Origin: Raphanus sativus
Taxonomy: Eukaryota; Streptophyta; Magnoliopsida; Brassicales; Brassicaceae
DNA: 64,000 nucleotides
Assembly (NCBI RefSeq): GCF_000801105.2
Contig: NC_079515.1
Location: forward strand, 8,556,001 to 8,620,000
Direction of reading: 5' to 3'
This document shows positions 1 to 13,005 of the stretch, piece after piece. Within the stretch, counting starts at the first letter, position 1. Every line of letters begins with the position of its first letter. Both the position numbers and the translations under genes were made by a program. The notes under the pieces were generated by a model. That model did no database searches. It was not told the DNA's origin and saw nothing but the letters and a program-made list of their open reading frames with translations.

Positions 1-1000
1 TAATAAAAGTTAGTATTTAATATATTTATTTTAAAGTAATATTTATTAATAATATATTTGTTATATAAAATAATGAATCTTATTTAATTGTACAAATTAA
101 ATTAAAATTTAAATGTTAAATATTATTATTTAAAAATAATGTAGAATTTATTTAAAATATAAATTTATTTTTGGATAGAAAATAATTTTGAATATTATTA
201 AATAAAATAAAGAAATTATATTTAAATTATCATTATTTAGTAATTGATAGACTGTAAATGATTCATATATAATATTATCATAAAAATTAATATATGAAAT
301 ATGATTTATTTATTTCTAAATAATATAAATAAGTTTTATTTCATAATATATAATATATAAATCTATATTATATTATGTTATTTTTAATTAAAAATAATGA
401 ATGATTATGTGTAATTATATAAATTATATTATATTTTTGTCAAGAATTAAATTATATTATATTTTTAATGTGAAATATTGTTCTTTTTAAAAAGTTAAAA
501 TATTTAATCTCATTTTTTATTTTTAAATATATATTTTATTATATCATATTTTTATATTATTGAATAAAATAGAATAATTAAATTAATTTTAATATATTCT
601 AAATGTAAATGCTCTGCCAAAAACTCTATATGAAAGCATCGAAGAAAAAACATTTGAAGAACATTAGTATTTTATAAATACTATTCTAAATATTTCTTTT
701 TAATAAATGGTAATTGGATATTAACGAACATAATATTTATTTTAATGTTCTACCAATTAAGCCTTTATATCAAAAATTAACACATGATTTTATTATTAAC
801 AGTTTTTGTTAGTAAAATATTTAAAAGGGAAAAAAATATATTTTAAAAACGCAGATCAAGATCTAATTTAGTTATTTAATTTTTTTGACAAATTTCATTG
901 CACTCTTTTAGCCTAATTTTACTAGTTATTAAATCCAAAACTTATGAAAAGGACTAATATATTGTTTTTTGTTCTCTCTGGTTCGGTTATGCATATAAGA
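1..1000. other. AT-rich intergenic DNA, no gene seen
   Basis: The stretch is very AT-rich, with many short A and T runs and no long reading frame on either strand. No terminal repeat or tRNA-like fold was recognised. The last part, together with the CT-rich leader that follows, probably holds the promoter of the hydrolase gene downstream. Confidence 0.5.
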
Positions 1001-1089
1001 GATCATCAAATCGTCACAAACACAAAGGCCAAATAAAAATAAAATTCATTCCTCTCTTTTCCCTCTTCATCCGTATCTCTCCGTGGTGA

Positions 1090-1091
<2 letters not shown>

Positions 1092-1134
<43 letters not shown>
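1092..1134 (+). repeat. (CT)n microsatellite in the leader of the hydrolase gene
   Basis: About 21 CT units lie roughly 780 bases before the start codon, in a pyrimidine-rich stretch that looks like a 5' untranslated exon. CT/GA runs are common in plant 5' leaders and can bind GAGA-type (BPC) factors. Any role here is inference. Confidence 0.8.
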
Positions 1135-1135
<1 letters not shown>

Positions 1136-1910
1136 ATCCCACAACATTACTCATAATCGTTTTCTCTCTCCCCTCACCTTTACATTGATTAATCTTCTGA
1201 AATTCGATTTTTTTTAATCAAACAATGAGTTTTTGGTTTCCGTCGGTTTATCATTGTCCTGCTCGACGCGTCTTTGTCTGTAGAATGTTATGGTTGCAAT
1301 CACCATGCGATTAAATTCTGGATTTCTCGTGGTGAGTCCTTTAGGGGAAACAAGCAATTTGACTCCATTGTTAATTTTTTAGGGATTATTATGATTTATC
1401 TTTGAATGTTCATAGTTTTTTTTTGTTTCTGGAGCCCTGAGGAGATATCTTTTCATCTAAAAAATCATATATTTTTTTTAATTATTATTGGAGGTGGGAT
1501 CCTCATGATTTTAGAGAACATCAAAGTTTTTTTCTTTTCCTTTTGTGTCAACATCATAGTAAATCTTTTTTTCTTTTAGTAGTTAGCTTCGAGCTCTTTA
1601 ATTTTAAAAAAATACATGTGATTTGACTTGAATTGATTTCTTGCAGAGAAGGAGCCGCGTGTAAAAGAGAGATTTGACTCTGACCAAGCAATTACTACTT
1701 TGTGGTCGGGCTGTCATAACTTGACAGCCCGAGTTCGCTAGTTTCAAGCACCAAAACGAAGCTTCCTTCCTGGTAATTTAACTTACACGCGTTTTCAACA
1801 TGTGTTTTGTATGCGCGTGTTATACTTATATTTACACTACTATCTCTCTTCTTATATAACAGGACTCGTTTCCATTGCATTCGAGACTTGTATGCTAGAT
1901 TGTGGTCATC

Positions 1911-3547
1911 ATGGGTTCTTTGTCTGGGAATATTCAACGGCCACTTGTTGCCGCTGCAGCTGTTATCGCCGCTTCTGTCTCTGCTGATGTCTCTGACAAG
2001 TTCTCCTCTCTTAGATCACTACTTCTAGGTTCTGAACCAGAGCCTGTTGTTTCTGCTTCAGTGTCTAGTTCTGTTCAGGACGAAAAGTCGTTATGGGTTT
2101 CTCATATCTCAGCCTCCAAGCTCGCTGATTTGTCTTTCCTGTCAAGGAGGATTAGTCTCCCTGTACCAAATCTTGATCTCCTAGCTCCTAACCCCAGCTG
2201 TACTCTCCCTCCTTCTCTTACTTCGTTACCTGCTCTTCGTAGCGCTTATCAGTCTGCGGAGTTGGTCAAGGCATCAAAACCAGCAGCATTCACAACAATA
2301 GGAGCCTCCTCGCTTGTGGTTCCTGATGTTTCTTACAAATGGCATTTGCCTGAGACTAGTGCAGTTGATCTCTCTGGCTCCTCGAGATGTGCGTTGGAGA
2401 AGAGCAGGACTGTTGTGGTATTGCTTGGGTGGCTTGGGTCGAAGCAGAAGCATATGAAGAAATACGCGGAATGGTATACTTCTAGGGGTTACCATGTCAT
2501 CACGTTTACTCTCCCCATGAATGAGATTATGAGCTATCAAGTCGGAGGAAAAGCGGAGAAGAACATCGAGTCGCTGGTTAACCACTTGGCTGATTGGTTG
2601 GATGAAGAGCAACAGAAGAATCTCGTCTTTCACACCTTCAGCAACACCGGATGGTTAACGTGAGTTCTACATCTCTGGTTTGTTCATGTGTTGACATATG
2701 GCTGTTTTGACATTTCACTCCCGTGTTACAGATATGGAGCCATTTTGGAAAAGTTTCAGAAGCAAGATTCTTCATTGATGGGAAGGGTTAAAGGGTGCAT
2801 AGTAGACTCAGCTCCTGTTGCTGCTGCTGATCCTACTGTAAGCGATTGTTCTTGCATTCATAGCTTGTTTCATATGGTCATGTAGCCATAGAATAAGATT
2901 ATCAGTATTGGGACTTGACTTGTGAGGATTATGGTTCTTGGTTTGTTAAATGATTTTTTAAACTTCCTTTATACTAATTTGACTTGTAAAAACAGGTATG
3001 GGCGTCAGGTTTCTCAGCAGCGTTCTTGAAGAAAAACAGTGTAGCTACTAAAGGATCCGCAAGCTCATCATGTGAGTCAAACATGGGAGCACGTATAAAC
3101 TTCTCAGAACCTAAACCCGCTGCAACAGAAACAGCTTTGCTTTTGATTCTCGAAAAGTTCTTCTCGGTGATTCTTAATCTTCCCAAAGTAAACAGGTAAA
3201 AAGCTCTCTCTCTCACACACACACACAAAACCAATGTTTCACGTTAACCAAACTCGCAAAATCATATTGTTAACAGGAGACTAGCTGATGTTCTAGACAC
3301 TTTATCATCATCACAACCAAGATGTCCACAGTTGTACATTTACAGCTCCGCGGATAGAGTTATACCCGCGGGCCAAGTTGAGTCATTCATTGTAGAGCAG
3401 AGGAAAGCAGGACACGAGGTCCGTGCCTGCAACTTCATATCTTCACCTCATGTAGACCATTTCAGGAGTAACCCAGAGCTTTATACGGCTGAGCTTAACC
3501 ATTTCATGGACAACTTTGTCCTTGCTTGTTGCAACCATTCTTCTTAG
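1911..3547 (+). CDS. Alpha/beta hydrolase of the TMEM53/DUF829 family (4 exons, 441 aa)
   Basis: Joining exons 1911-2659, 2732-2837, 2996-3195 and 3277-3547 at GT-AG sites keeps one frame and gives 441 residues. The chosen start is MGSLSGN; an earlier in-frame GTG at 1902 is not a plausible plant start. An alanine/serine-rich N-terminus comes before the hydrolase core, which begins near residue 170 with RTVVVLLGWLG, the usual DUF829 first strand. HTFSNTGW stands where the nucleophile elbow lies, and the C-terminal part has SSADRVIPAG followed by SSPHVDHFR, fitting the acid and histidine of the triad. TMEM53-like proteins are poorly characterised and their substrate is unknown. It matches At3g19970 in Arabidopsis by position (recalled) and is followed by the phosphatase gene in the same order. 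A leader exon with an intron is likely between about 1.08 and 1.65 kb. Confidence 0.88.
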
Positions 3548-3798
3548 CGACCGTCCACACAAGTGGTGTTGTTGTTACTAACTTTTATTCTTTGGGTCAT
3601 TTTTCTACAGAGAAGAAAAAAAAGGACAACTTGATGATTCTTTTGGTTTGGATTGGTATATGTAGATTGAATTATTACAGTTAACCGACTGTATCTTCTC
3701 TTGTAAATGGTTGGATTATTTTTTTTTAATTTTTAATTTTTATTTTTTTTCATAAACAAAAGTCTCGGACTTTATTAACTAAGAAGAAAAAAACCCCT

Positions 3799-4182
3799 CT
3801 AAGGATCAATCCTTGCAAGGATGTTATCGATGATTTGACCCAGGCGGTTGATTAGAGCGGTAATCTCCACTTGGTTCAGTTGCTCAATCTGGACCAGAGA
3901 CACCGCTTTGTGGAGAGCAACGATGGGAGCTTCCTGTTGAACGTTAAGAAATCTGGCAACTATTTGATCGAAACTTGAGCTACCAAAAGTGACATTGGAA
4001 CCATGTTGAACGTTAAGAAATCTGGCAACTATTTGATCGAAACTTGAGCTACCAAAAGTGACACTGGAACCATCCTTTCTGTAACAGACGAAAGCAGATT
4101 GTGCACCGAGCTCATCTGATAAGCGGTTTACTTTACGCTTCATAACACGAAGGTATTGACCGAATGCGGCGTTGTTGGCCAT
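3799..4182 (-). CDS. Small type I MADS-box-like protein with a duplicated segment (127 aa)
   Basis: The single-exon frame starts in a good context (aaccATGGCC), about 60-70 bases after a TATA-like stretch. Residues about 13-55 (MKRKVNRLSDELGAQ, then FVCYRKDGSSVTFGSSSFDQ) resemble the second half of a type I (M-alpha) MADS domain, which usually reads like KKASELSTLCG and later FSFGHPSVDSVVDRFLN. The basic DNA-binding N-terminal half is missing. A 23-residue piece (GSSVTFGSSS through FLNVQH) occurs twice in tandem, from a 69-bp duplication at 3935-4003 and 4004-4072. Without the basic helix it probably cannot bind DNA alone; it may be a decaying gene or a dimer partner. It lies tail to tail with the hydrolase gene, about 250 bases away. 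The family call is by eye and moderately sure. Confidence 0.5.
   Translation of the reverse strand: MANNAAFGQYLRVMKRKVNRLSDELGAQSAFVCYRKDGSSVTFGSSSFDQIVARFLNVQHGSNVTFGSSSFDQIVARFLNVQQEAPIVALHKAVSLVQIEQLNQVEITALINRLGQIIDNILARIDP
3935..4072 (-). repeat. 69-bp in-frame tandem duplication in the MADS-like gene
   Basis: Two adjacent 69-base copies (3935-4003 and 4004-4072) differ at only a few positions. The length is a multiple of three, so the frame is kept and 23 residues are repeated. The high identity points to a recent event. Confidence 0.85.
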
Positions 4183-7100
4183 GGTTGAGATAGAGAGAAA
4201 GAGACAAGAATGAGATGTTTCGGTAAGAAGGAAAGTATTGGTTGGATTATTGTATATTTAGGAGAATGGAGATTCAAGAGAGGGACCTCGTGTTGTTTTT
4301 TTATTGTTATTTATACATCTGACAGGCATGAGAAGATTTGAACCTAAGATTTGAACTTGAATTCGTATTCAGTCAGAGTATTTAATCAGAACTGGAAAAA
4401 TATCTGAATGGATTTTGTATAGAGAGAGTTTGGATATTGGATAGTCGAAACCCAAAAATCTGGAAAACTCAAAAAGAATTGAACAAACCCGATTAAAGAA
4501 CTACTAGTTAAAAGTTAAAACATTAATAACCACTTAAATACTTAATTTATGCTTATTTTGATTTTCAGGTGAGAATATCTGAACACTTATTAACAGAATC
4601 TGAAAGGATATAACAACCAAAAAATTTTAAAATCAAAAAGAATATTGAACAAATTTTATTCGGAGTACCGAATTATCACATAAAACTAGTTATTTGTCTG
4701 TATTTGGATATGTTTATGTTTTTATCTTCAGTAGATGGATCATATTGAAATATGTGGAAAGTTTTATTTCTTCAATTTTCTTTTGTCATCTTGTAGATTA
4801 ATTGAAAATTAATACAATGCCTAAGAAACTAAATCAGAACGCGAAATGTAATACATGAAACAAAGTGGGAAAAACAATATTTCAAATCCAAGAAGCAAAC
4901 AAGGGACACATAAACAAATACTTAAACAACATGACTACAATCCAAAAACTAAAATTTTCTATTAAAACCGAAGATAGGAGAAATCAAGCAGCACACCATG
5001 AAATGAGATAACTATTACCAACAGAAGTGCCAAAACACAAGACTTGAAAGCCATCCTTTTCTCTATATGAAAAAATAAGTGGATATTGAAGATATAGATA
5101 ACAAGAATGTAATTTGTTTACCTTTTTTACCTTTCCGGAATTATTTTCTAAAATATTTTTTTATATATATTTAACTGAAAATCACCGACAATCAAAATAG
5201 CCAATTCAAATGAAGTAGGTTGATTGTATATTCAGTCATTTTTTTGACAATTCTGAATCAAAATCAATGACACATCTTCACATTCAGATTCATCGTAAAA
5301 TCTATCATTTACATTACAAAAGTTCTTCACATGAACATTACACACCTAACATTTTTATAATAGACTCCACCAAATATGCTTCTAATATTAAAATAATCAA
5401 TGTACTCCAAGTTAACAAAAAAAAAATTGGGAATCCAATATAGTTAAATGCATAAATAAATAACCAAATTTGGTTGATGGGCAATACTGAAATAAGTAAG
5501 TTTCATACCTTAATGCAGAAAGATCAATGCTATACCTCAAAATTTCCATATTACAAATAGTACTAACTAACACAAATCTTAAAAGTATCAAATAGCAAAA
5601 AATCAATTTATCTACGTATGTTGAGATTCTCGTATAAGTATATACTAAAATCAACTAGAAGTACTCATATCCACAATAGTATTTACACAAATAATATATT
5701 GCTAAATTTTAGTGATTACCATATATTTCACATTTAAGGGTGTACTAGATTTTGACCCGCCTTTGAAAGAGCGGGTACTTTTTTGTTAATTCTTTGTTTT
5801 AATTATATAAACTGTGACATGGTCAAGTTTCAATTATGCGAGTTTGTTATAGTGTGTATAATATGACGAAATTTAAAATGCGTCACACAACCGTTTTATG
5901 TTTGTAAATAAGTTAAACAATTGTTTTATCCAAAATTCTTACTTGGGCTATTATATAATTTTAAAGATTTATAATTTATATAAAATATTGCTAAACATAA
6001 AAGTGGCCTCTAATATTTTTGATTAAGTCTTATCCTCGTGTAGTTACAAAATTTCGATTTCTAATATCAACTTATTAAAATTATTGTAGACTTTAATTTA
6101 TGGTATTGATATTAAAAAGTTTATAGGATATGAAATTGATTATATAAAAATATAACCTATTTAATTAGTTAGTAAGTCCATCTAAATGTTGAAATAGGCT
6201 CACAAAACCGAAAAACATTAATGCTATTAATGAATTTTTTTAGTTAGTCATATCATTAAAAACATTTTTGAAATTTTTTAACATTTCATTAAGAATATAA
6301 TATAGGAATGATCCTCTTTTAACGGTATTGATGTTATTAATGAGAAATCTTATTAAAGCTAATATTGGACACTACTCCAAATAAATTAAATGTTGACCGG
6401 TATTCATATTTGGGTTGTTAACTTGGTAAATATCAATTAAATATCTCAAAATTTCCATATGTTTTTACATTTTAACGTGTGTTATTAATGTGAAATATTA
6501 GTCAAACCAATTAGTGTTAAATAAATTTTAGAATGAAATGTATTTAAACTATAAAAGATTAGAATCAATTTTTCATATTTTGAGGTATATTTTAAGATTA
6601 ATAAAATCTAATCTAATTTATATTTTAAATGATAAATAATATATTTAAGAGTTTTGTTATGTAAATTAAATATGAAAGCAATGTGTTGTTGTCTACTATA
6701 GACCTGGCAAAATCATGTTTATAAGAAACATGAAATAAAATTGGCAATTTTAAAAATAAACTAAATTTAGAAATACAAGTTATACAATTATCGTGTTTAA
6801 AAATACCTAAATTTACAATTTGTTGTAGAATTATTGTTAGTTTATTTACTAGTAATTATATAAAACAAATATTAGTGTATAAAAATAAAAACAAATAATT
6901 GTGCAGATGCGTGGATCATTTAAAGTTTACTATTTTAGAAGTAGAATTAGGATAATAATTTAAGGTTTTGAGTAATTTGTCATTTAATCCTTCGATTTTT
7001 TCTCTATGTACATTATTTCGTCATGACCTTTTTTATAGCAAAGAGATTTGCACTGAAGTATTTTGCTTTTTTCGTAATTATAAGAATCATGAGGGATCAC

Positions 7101-7388
7101 ACTTTTTTCTACCATGAGACGCTATTCAACAGCAATTGCGTTTTGATTAAAAAACCCAAACGGGAGAAGTGTGATTTGCGTTTGAAGCGGCGGAGAGCGA
7201 TGTGGCGACAGATCTTTTTGCCATTTACTTTTTTTTCTTTTTATTTCTCGAACCTCTCATTTTCTCTTTCATCTCCTCCTCTTCCGCTTACGTAACCCTA
7301 GCGAATCTCTGCTAGATCTATCTTGATTCCATTTTCAAATCGCCCTTGAAATCGGGACGCAAGGTGTGTGGGATTGATTCTTGCTAGT

Positions 7389-7390
<2 letters not shown>
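4183..7390. other. AT-rich intergenic DNA with degenerate repeats
   Basis: No supported gene. Around 4.3-4.7 kb there are degenerate GAAACCC/CCGAAT-type runs of the kind found in decayed crucifer elements. A Helitron 3' end lies at 5745-5775. The rest is AT-rich with only short chance frames. The last few hundred bases are presumably the promoter of the phosphatase gene. Confidence 0.5.
5745..5778 (-). mobile_element. Helitron 3' terminus (minus strand)
   Basis: CTAG (5745-5748), preceded by A, is followed by ATTTTGA and an imperfect GC hairpin (CCCGC ... GCGGG). Read on the minus strand this is the standard Helitron end: hairpin, a short spacer, CTAG, then T. The body should extend to higher coordinates, but no matching 5' end was found, so its length is unknown. 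Confidence 0.6.

Positions 7391-7419
<29 letters not shown>
7391..7419 (+). repeat. (GA)n microsatellite just before the phosphatase start codon
   Basis: About 14 GA units end only three bases before the ATG at 7422, so the repeat lies in the 5' untranslated region at the start site. It may affect transcription through GAGA-binding factors or start-site context; this is inference. Confidence 0.85.
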
Positions 7420-7421
7420 TA

Positions 7422-10381
7422 ATGGATTTGGATCAATGGATTTCGAAGGTTAAAGACGGTCAGCATCTCTCCGAGGACGAGCTTCAGCTTCTCTGCGAAT
7501 ACGTACGACCTTCTTCTTCCTTACTTGCTTAATCTGTGTATCTTGGTGGGGAAGGCGACTTTGAATCTGGTCTCTTCCCCCTATGTATTGTATCACTTTG
7601 GTTAATTAGATTTAGGGTTCAATTGAGACTTTCTCCTTATATAGTGCCAAGATAAAGGTGTTTCTGTTGCTTTCTTGCAGGTGAAAGAGATTCTGATTGA
7701 GGAGTCGAACGTTCAGCCTGTGAACAGTCCAGTCACCGTCTGTGGTGACATCCATGGCCAGTTTCATGATCTCATGAAGCTTTTTCAGACCGGTGGTCAT
7801 GTTCCCGACACTAACTACATTTTTATGGTACAAAAGTTTTATCTTTTTTAATCCTGTGTTGGATATGAATAGAATCAATGACCTGGCGGTGGTTTTTTTT
7901 TTCGCAGGGGGACTTTGTGGATAGAGGTTACAACAGCCTTGAAGTCTTCACTATTCTTTTGCTTCTTAAAGCTAGGTACAAAGTGTTCCTTAACTGTTCC
8001 AGAGACCACCATATTATGCTGTGTTTTTTTTTTCGTGCTTTTGCTTGTGTTTGATACTAAGTTCTTGACTGTTAAGCCACTGGTCTTGACAATTATTTAT
8101 CTTTCTTTGAATGAGATAGGCCCTATAATACTGTACTCGAAGTTAGTTCAGTTGAGGAAGTAACGGCTTCTCAAGCATCTCATGTTTCTCTGTTGTTAGA
8201 TTTTGGAAAAGATACTAATTGTAAATTAATGTGTAAAATTCCATTGCTATTTTTGAAGTGTATCTTCGTTTTGGGCATTAAATTGTTTTCTTTTCTGTTT
8301 CTTTTGTATTGTGTTGTGTAGACATCCAGCCAATATTACACTTCTGCGTGGAAATCATGAAAGTCGGCAGCTAACGCAGGTATGTAATATTCTCTTCCGC
8401 TTTATCTATTTTTGTTTTCTTCACGCACTTTCTAGGAGGCAAGCAGTTTCGATACTCTTCCAGCTCTCGTTGTTAATAGCAAGTTTTTTGAGAAATTCTG
8501 ATTTTGTACATGTGGGAATTTTTTTGTTAGATGTAAACATGGATGTTAGCTGCGATGCATTTTATGTGAATTGAGTAGTGTGGAAACCTAATTTGAGAAG
8601 ATGATTTTATATAGTAGTATAAGTGGTCTCCTTAGCGCTCTTGATGTATTAGTCTTCTCTACATTGCTGTATCTCATAGTTGATACATGCATTCCTAGCA
8701 AAACTTCATTAATATTAAGCTTACGAGTGTATCTCATGGTGCATTAATATGTGTATCCTCGAATGTGCCTAAAATATAATCTTATGTATTTTTACATGAT
8801 GATAAGTCGCAAAGTTGATGTTTTTACACGTAAACAGCTCCAAAAGATGGATGAAGTATTGTTATTATAGATCTTAAATATTCCTTTGTAACACAGAACC
8901 ATTCAATAGATTAACCAAGACATCCACAATATAAATAAGTGATGGGGGTCTGTTTACTCGTATCTAGCTCTCTGTTTTGTATTGTTTCCAAGTTAATGTT
9001 TACGAATCTGGTTTTATTTTCTGATTAAATTTTAGTGAGGTGCTTGTGCCGTTGGAAGGCATATTTCTTATGTCACTTATAGTGTTAAGTTTAACGTTCT
9101 CATCCTGATTTTTTTTTCAGGTATATGGTTTCTATGACGAATGCCAGAGGAAGTATGGTAACGCCAATGCGTGGCGATATTGCACAGATGTTTTTGACTA
9201 TCTTACCCTATCAGCTATTATAGATGGCACAGTAAGTAATTTTCTTCAACAACATGGCATCATCGATGAATATGCATATGTTTGATGTATCTCATAGTAA
9301 CAAATAACATTTTCTTTGTCTAGGTTCTATGTGTTCATGGCGGCCTGTCACCTGATGTCCGGACAATTGATCAGGTTAAACTCTGCTAATATTTCTTTTG
9401 GCTTTCACCCGTATAGTTTGTTTCTTGCCTCAGCATGTTATTAAGGTCATCACTCACTTTAGATCTTATTGTGATCTCTAGATAAGACTGGTCGATCGAA
9501 ATTGTGAAATTCCCCACGAAGGGCCCTTTTGCGATCTTATGTGGAGCGATCCTGAGGACATTGAAACATGGGCTGTTAGTCCACGTGGAGCTGGTTGGCT
9601 TTTCGGATCCAGGGTCACCACTGAGGTATGTTTTCCTATTCATCAATACTGTAACTGATACACCGATTTCTCACAGGTCTGATATCTGGTTTTGGCTTCT
9701 TGTGCAGTTTAACCATATCAACAAGCTTGATCTAGTATGCCGGGCACACCAGCTTGTACAAGAAGGTCTTAAGTACATGTTCCAAGATAAAGGCCTTGTA
9801 ACTGTGAGTACATTACTTCTTATGACTTGACTTTTTAACGCTAGATAACTGGAAATATTACTATACTTGATGTGTTTTTTCTTCTTCGTCTTCTTTGGTG
9901 TGAAGGTATGGTCTGCGCCTAATTACTGCTACCGCTGTGGGAATGTAGCTTCTATATTGAGTTTCGATGACAACATGGTGAGCCATCTCTTCAAGTCTTT
10001 CCCATTTAGTAGTCTAATACATAGTATCCATACCACCTTCTCTCTCAACAAGAGGGATTCTGTTACTTCAGTGATACCATTCGTTTAGTTTCGATACTAT
10101 GCTCTCTACCAGAGCAGGCACACATTTCTGCTTTTTGAATTAGCGGTTTAAGGAGAAGTGTAGAAAGAAATTTAGATAAGCAAGCCGTTTGCGTTAGAAT
10201 ATCTGCTTTGCCACAAGTTCTCTAACTGCGTTATCCTGGATCATAATTGTCAATGGTTTAGTGAATAAAATCGGTGGAAATGGTTTGTTTTTAACAGGAA
10301 AAATCAGTGAAGTACTTCACAGAGACGGAAGAGAACAATCAAATGAGAGGGCCAAGGACTGGAGTTCCATATTTCCTATGA
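7422..10381 (+). CDS. FYPP3: PP6-type Ser/Thr phosphatase catalytic subunit, FYPP3-like (10 exons, 303 aa)
   Basis: Ten exons (7422-7502, 7681-7827, 7908-7975, 8322-8379, 9121-9231, 9324-9374, 9482-9625, 9708-9803, 9906-9977, 10298-10381) join in frame at GT-AG sites to give 303 residues, the family length. The protein shows the PPP metal-site motifs GDIHG, GDFVDRG and RGNHES, then CVHGGLSP and [11 protein letters not shown], and ends in YFL, the PP2A/PP4/PP6 C-terminus that is methylated on the last leucine. Known family role: FYPP1/FYPP3 are PP6 catalytic subunits that act with A-type scaffold and SAL subunits on PIN auxin carriers, phytochrome and ABI5. No key residue is missing. It matches At3g19980 by position (recalled). 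Confidence 0.95.
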
Positions 10382-10985
10382 TGATTACGCTTATATTATA
10401 TTTGTGCCTCCTTACATTGCTGTGATGATGATGATGAAGCCATTGCTGCTACCATTGGCAATATGTTCAGTCTCAGAAGGTGTTATTATGTAGATATATA
10501 ATATTATCTACTAATGGGTTTCACTTACTTCCATTATCTATGTCCTCCTCTACGTTAAAACATTTTTTGCCTTGTGAAATTCAAAAAAGGTGATCACTTT
10601 GGTAACAGTTTGTAGTAGTTTTTGAGTCTACTCGTGGATTCTCTCTACTTTGTTTTTGTTTTTGTTTTCCCACAAGCTTTTCTTCTGTATTTGTTCACTT
10701 ACAATGTGTTTTCTCAACTCTTTTGCTTTTGTTAAAATGACATTAATTCCTATTTGAATTCAGATATTGCATGCTTATATATATTTTGTTATTAGAAAAA
10801 CGAAACACTGAGAAGTGGGAAGCTGTTGTAGACTGTAGTGCCTGGTCGTCGAATAAATCGTAAATAATGTCAGACGGTTACTGTTTGGTCATTCTTTATA
10901 GTTTTGTAAATGACTAAAAAGCTAATAAAAAGAGAGGTTCATCACTCTTTATGGTAAGAGAGTGATATAGAGTCGGAGAGAAACA

Positions 10986-13005
10986 ATGAGCTCATCATCA
11001 TTATCTCCGGTACTTGAACTAGCCCGGCCTTTTCTCCGAGGTGAGCTAGAGAAGATCAACCCCAAACTCCCCTCGTTGATCGCCGTCCTCAAAAGCGTCG
11101 GAGCAGGCGAGTGTTGGCACAAACACGGCAGCTTCCTACACCACTTGATCGACGTGTACAAGATCCTCAAGCTATGGAAAGCTCCCGAGTCCGTCTGCCT
11201 CTGTGGTCTGTTCCACTCTGCATACTCCAACTCCTACGTCAACTTAGCCATATTTGATCCTTCCACTGGCCGTGACGTCGTCCGTGGCCATGTTGGTGAA
11301 GAAGCTGAGTCTCTAATCCATCTCTTCTGCGTTTTACCGAGACAAACTTTGATCCACGACGAGCTTCTCTTCAAGTACTCTGATCTCGAACTCGTCGAGC
11401 ATCTTGAACTCTCTGAGGTTTCATTGAGGAACGCCAAGGAGGAAGGTGTTTTCGATGGAGAGGAAGCGTGGAGGAAGAAGCTGAACGGTTTGGTGCCTGA
11501 GAACGGTGTCGTTGTGAAGCATATCAAGACAGGTGAAGGGGTTCTTGTTTCGAGGAGAGTGGTTGGTGTTTTCTTGCTGATGACGATGGCGGATTTTAGC
11601 GACCAGTTTTTCGGGTTTCAAGACGAGCTGTTCTGTAACAAGGACGGGAGATTGGAGTTTAGAGGCAACAACGTGACGGCGTTATGGCCAGGGGATGGGA
11701 AACCTGGGCTGTGGATGAACTCTAGCTCGAGGATGGGTGCCATCTATAGTTTGATAGTGAGAGAAGAAGAGATTTTGATGGAGCAGAGGAGAAGAGGTTC
11801 TGGTGCTGAGTTTGTGGTGAGGAAGGAGAGAGATGAAGACATCGAGCTCGTGGTGCCTCCTGTTTTCAGATTCGGCACCAAGGTATATGACTCCTTCCTA
11901 TTGCATGTAATTAGCTAATGTGGTGGTTCTGTCTCGTCAGTTCGTGTCATGATCCTCCTATTTTTCTAGAGATCGTATGCTTCTTTAATTGAGTAGCTTT
12001 CATGAAATTGATACTTCACAAAGAAACTGATTATCAAAGACTCAGAGTTGTCACTTGCTCTTAAGAATTAGACTGAGCTTAATAGTTTCTTGATGGACAC
12101 ACACTTATATATACAAATGATACATGTGTCTAGTTAGGTAACTGGTTTCAGTTCAAGATCATTGTGATGTTCTTCTTTTATCTAGTTAGCTAAGTAGGTT
12201 CTTTTTCATGTTATGATCATCGTGTCCATGTGTTTTTTCTAATTTTTATCTTTTTTAATTATAGTAGCTTTCATTAAACTGATACTCCCACCAATAAAAC
12301 TGATCAAGAAAGAAAGAAAGAAATTACACATATACAAATTACACATGAGTACTGCATGCTTTCAAAAATTAACCAGAGTTTCTATGTTTCTTAATAGCAT
12401 CACATATACAAATTACACATATATATTTAGTTAGCTAACTATTTTCGTGTCTAGATCCTTATGTTTTCTATGATTGTATCTCTCATTTGGTTAAGGTGCT
12501 TTCACAAAATGACACAAGAAGTGTCACCTGGTACTTGGTTAGAAACTTGACCATCAAAGAACATATAGACTTAGATAGATTATCCGGTTGTTATCAAGGG
12601 ATTAAGAAATGATGAGCTGCACATGTACCGGAACAGGTATTGGAAGCAAAAGAGCAAATAGAAGCAAGAGACATGTACTGGGAAGCTGTGAGCAGCGACG
12701 CGAGTCAAGAAGGGTACTTGGATAGAGCAGAGGAGATGTTGTTGGGGTGTATTGAGAAGAATCCATATGTGGGAGAGCCACATGTGTTGTTGAGTCAAGT
12801 GTATTTGGGAAAGAAGAGATTCGTGGAGGCAGAAAGAGAAGCAGAGAGAGGGTTTCTTCTGCTATTGCAGTGGGGAAGTCCTTGGGACAAGAGGATGTCA
12901 TGGGAAGGTTGGATAGCTTGGGTTAGAGTTCTTCTCATGAAGTCACATGATCAGTCTTGGCCAGATGTTTCTTGGGGGATCTTGAACTTGGGTCTTGTGC
13001 GCTAA
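10986..13005 (+). CDS. DUF6817-like protein (2 exons, 421 aa)
   Basis: Exon 10986-11882 joins exon 12637-13005 in phase 0 (FGTK to VLEAKEQIEARDMYW), giving 421 residues. The N-terminal 200 residues contain WHKHGSFLHHLIDVYKILKLW followed by LCGLFHSAYSNSYVNLAIFD, a histidine-rich pattern that recalls a metal-binding HD-like helical fold and is typical of the DUF6817 family. The second exon (GYLDRAEEMLLGCIEKNP, then EPHVLLSQVYLGKKRFVEAE) looks like one or two TPR-type helix pairs. No enzymatic function is established to my knowledge. It matches At3g19990 by position (recalled). The 754-base intron is AT-rich and holds no other gene. Confidence 0.85.

Noticed and set aside
1802..2028. Small frames in the leader of the hydrolase gene
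   Set aside because: They overlap the leader and first exon in other frames, without conserved peptide features.
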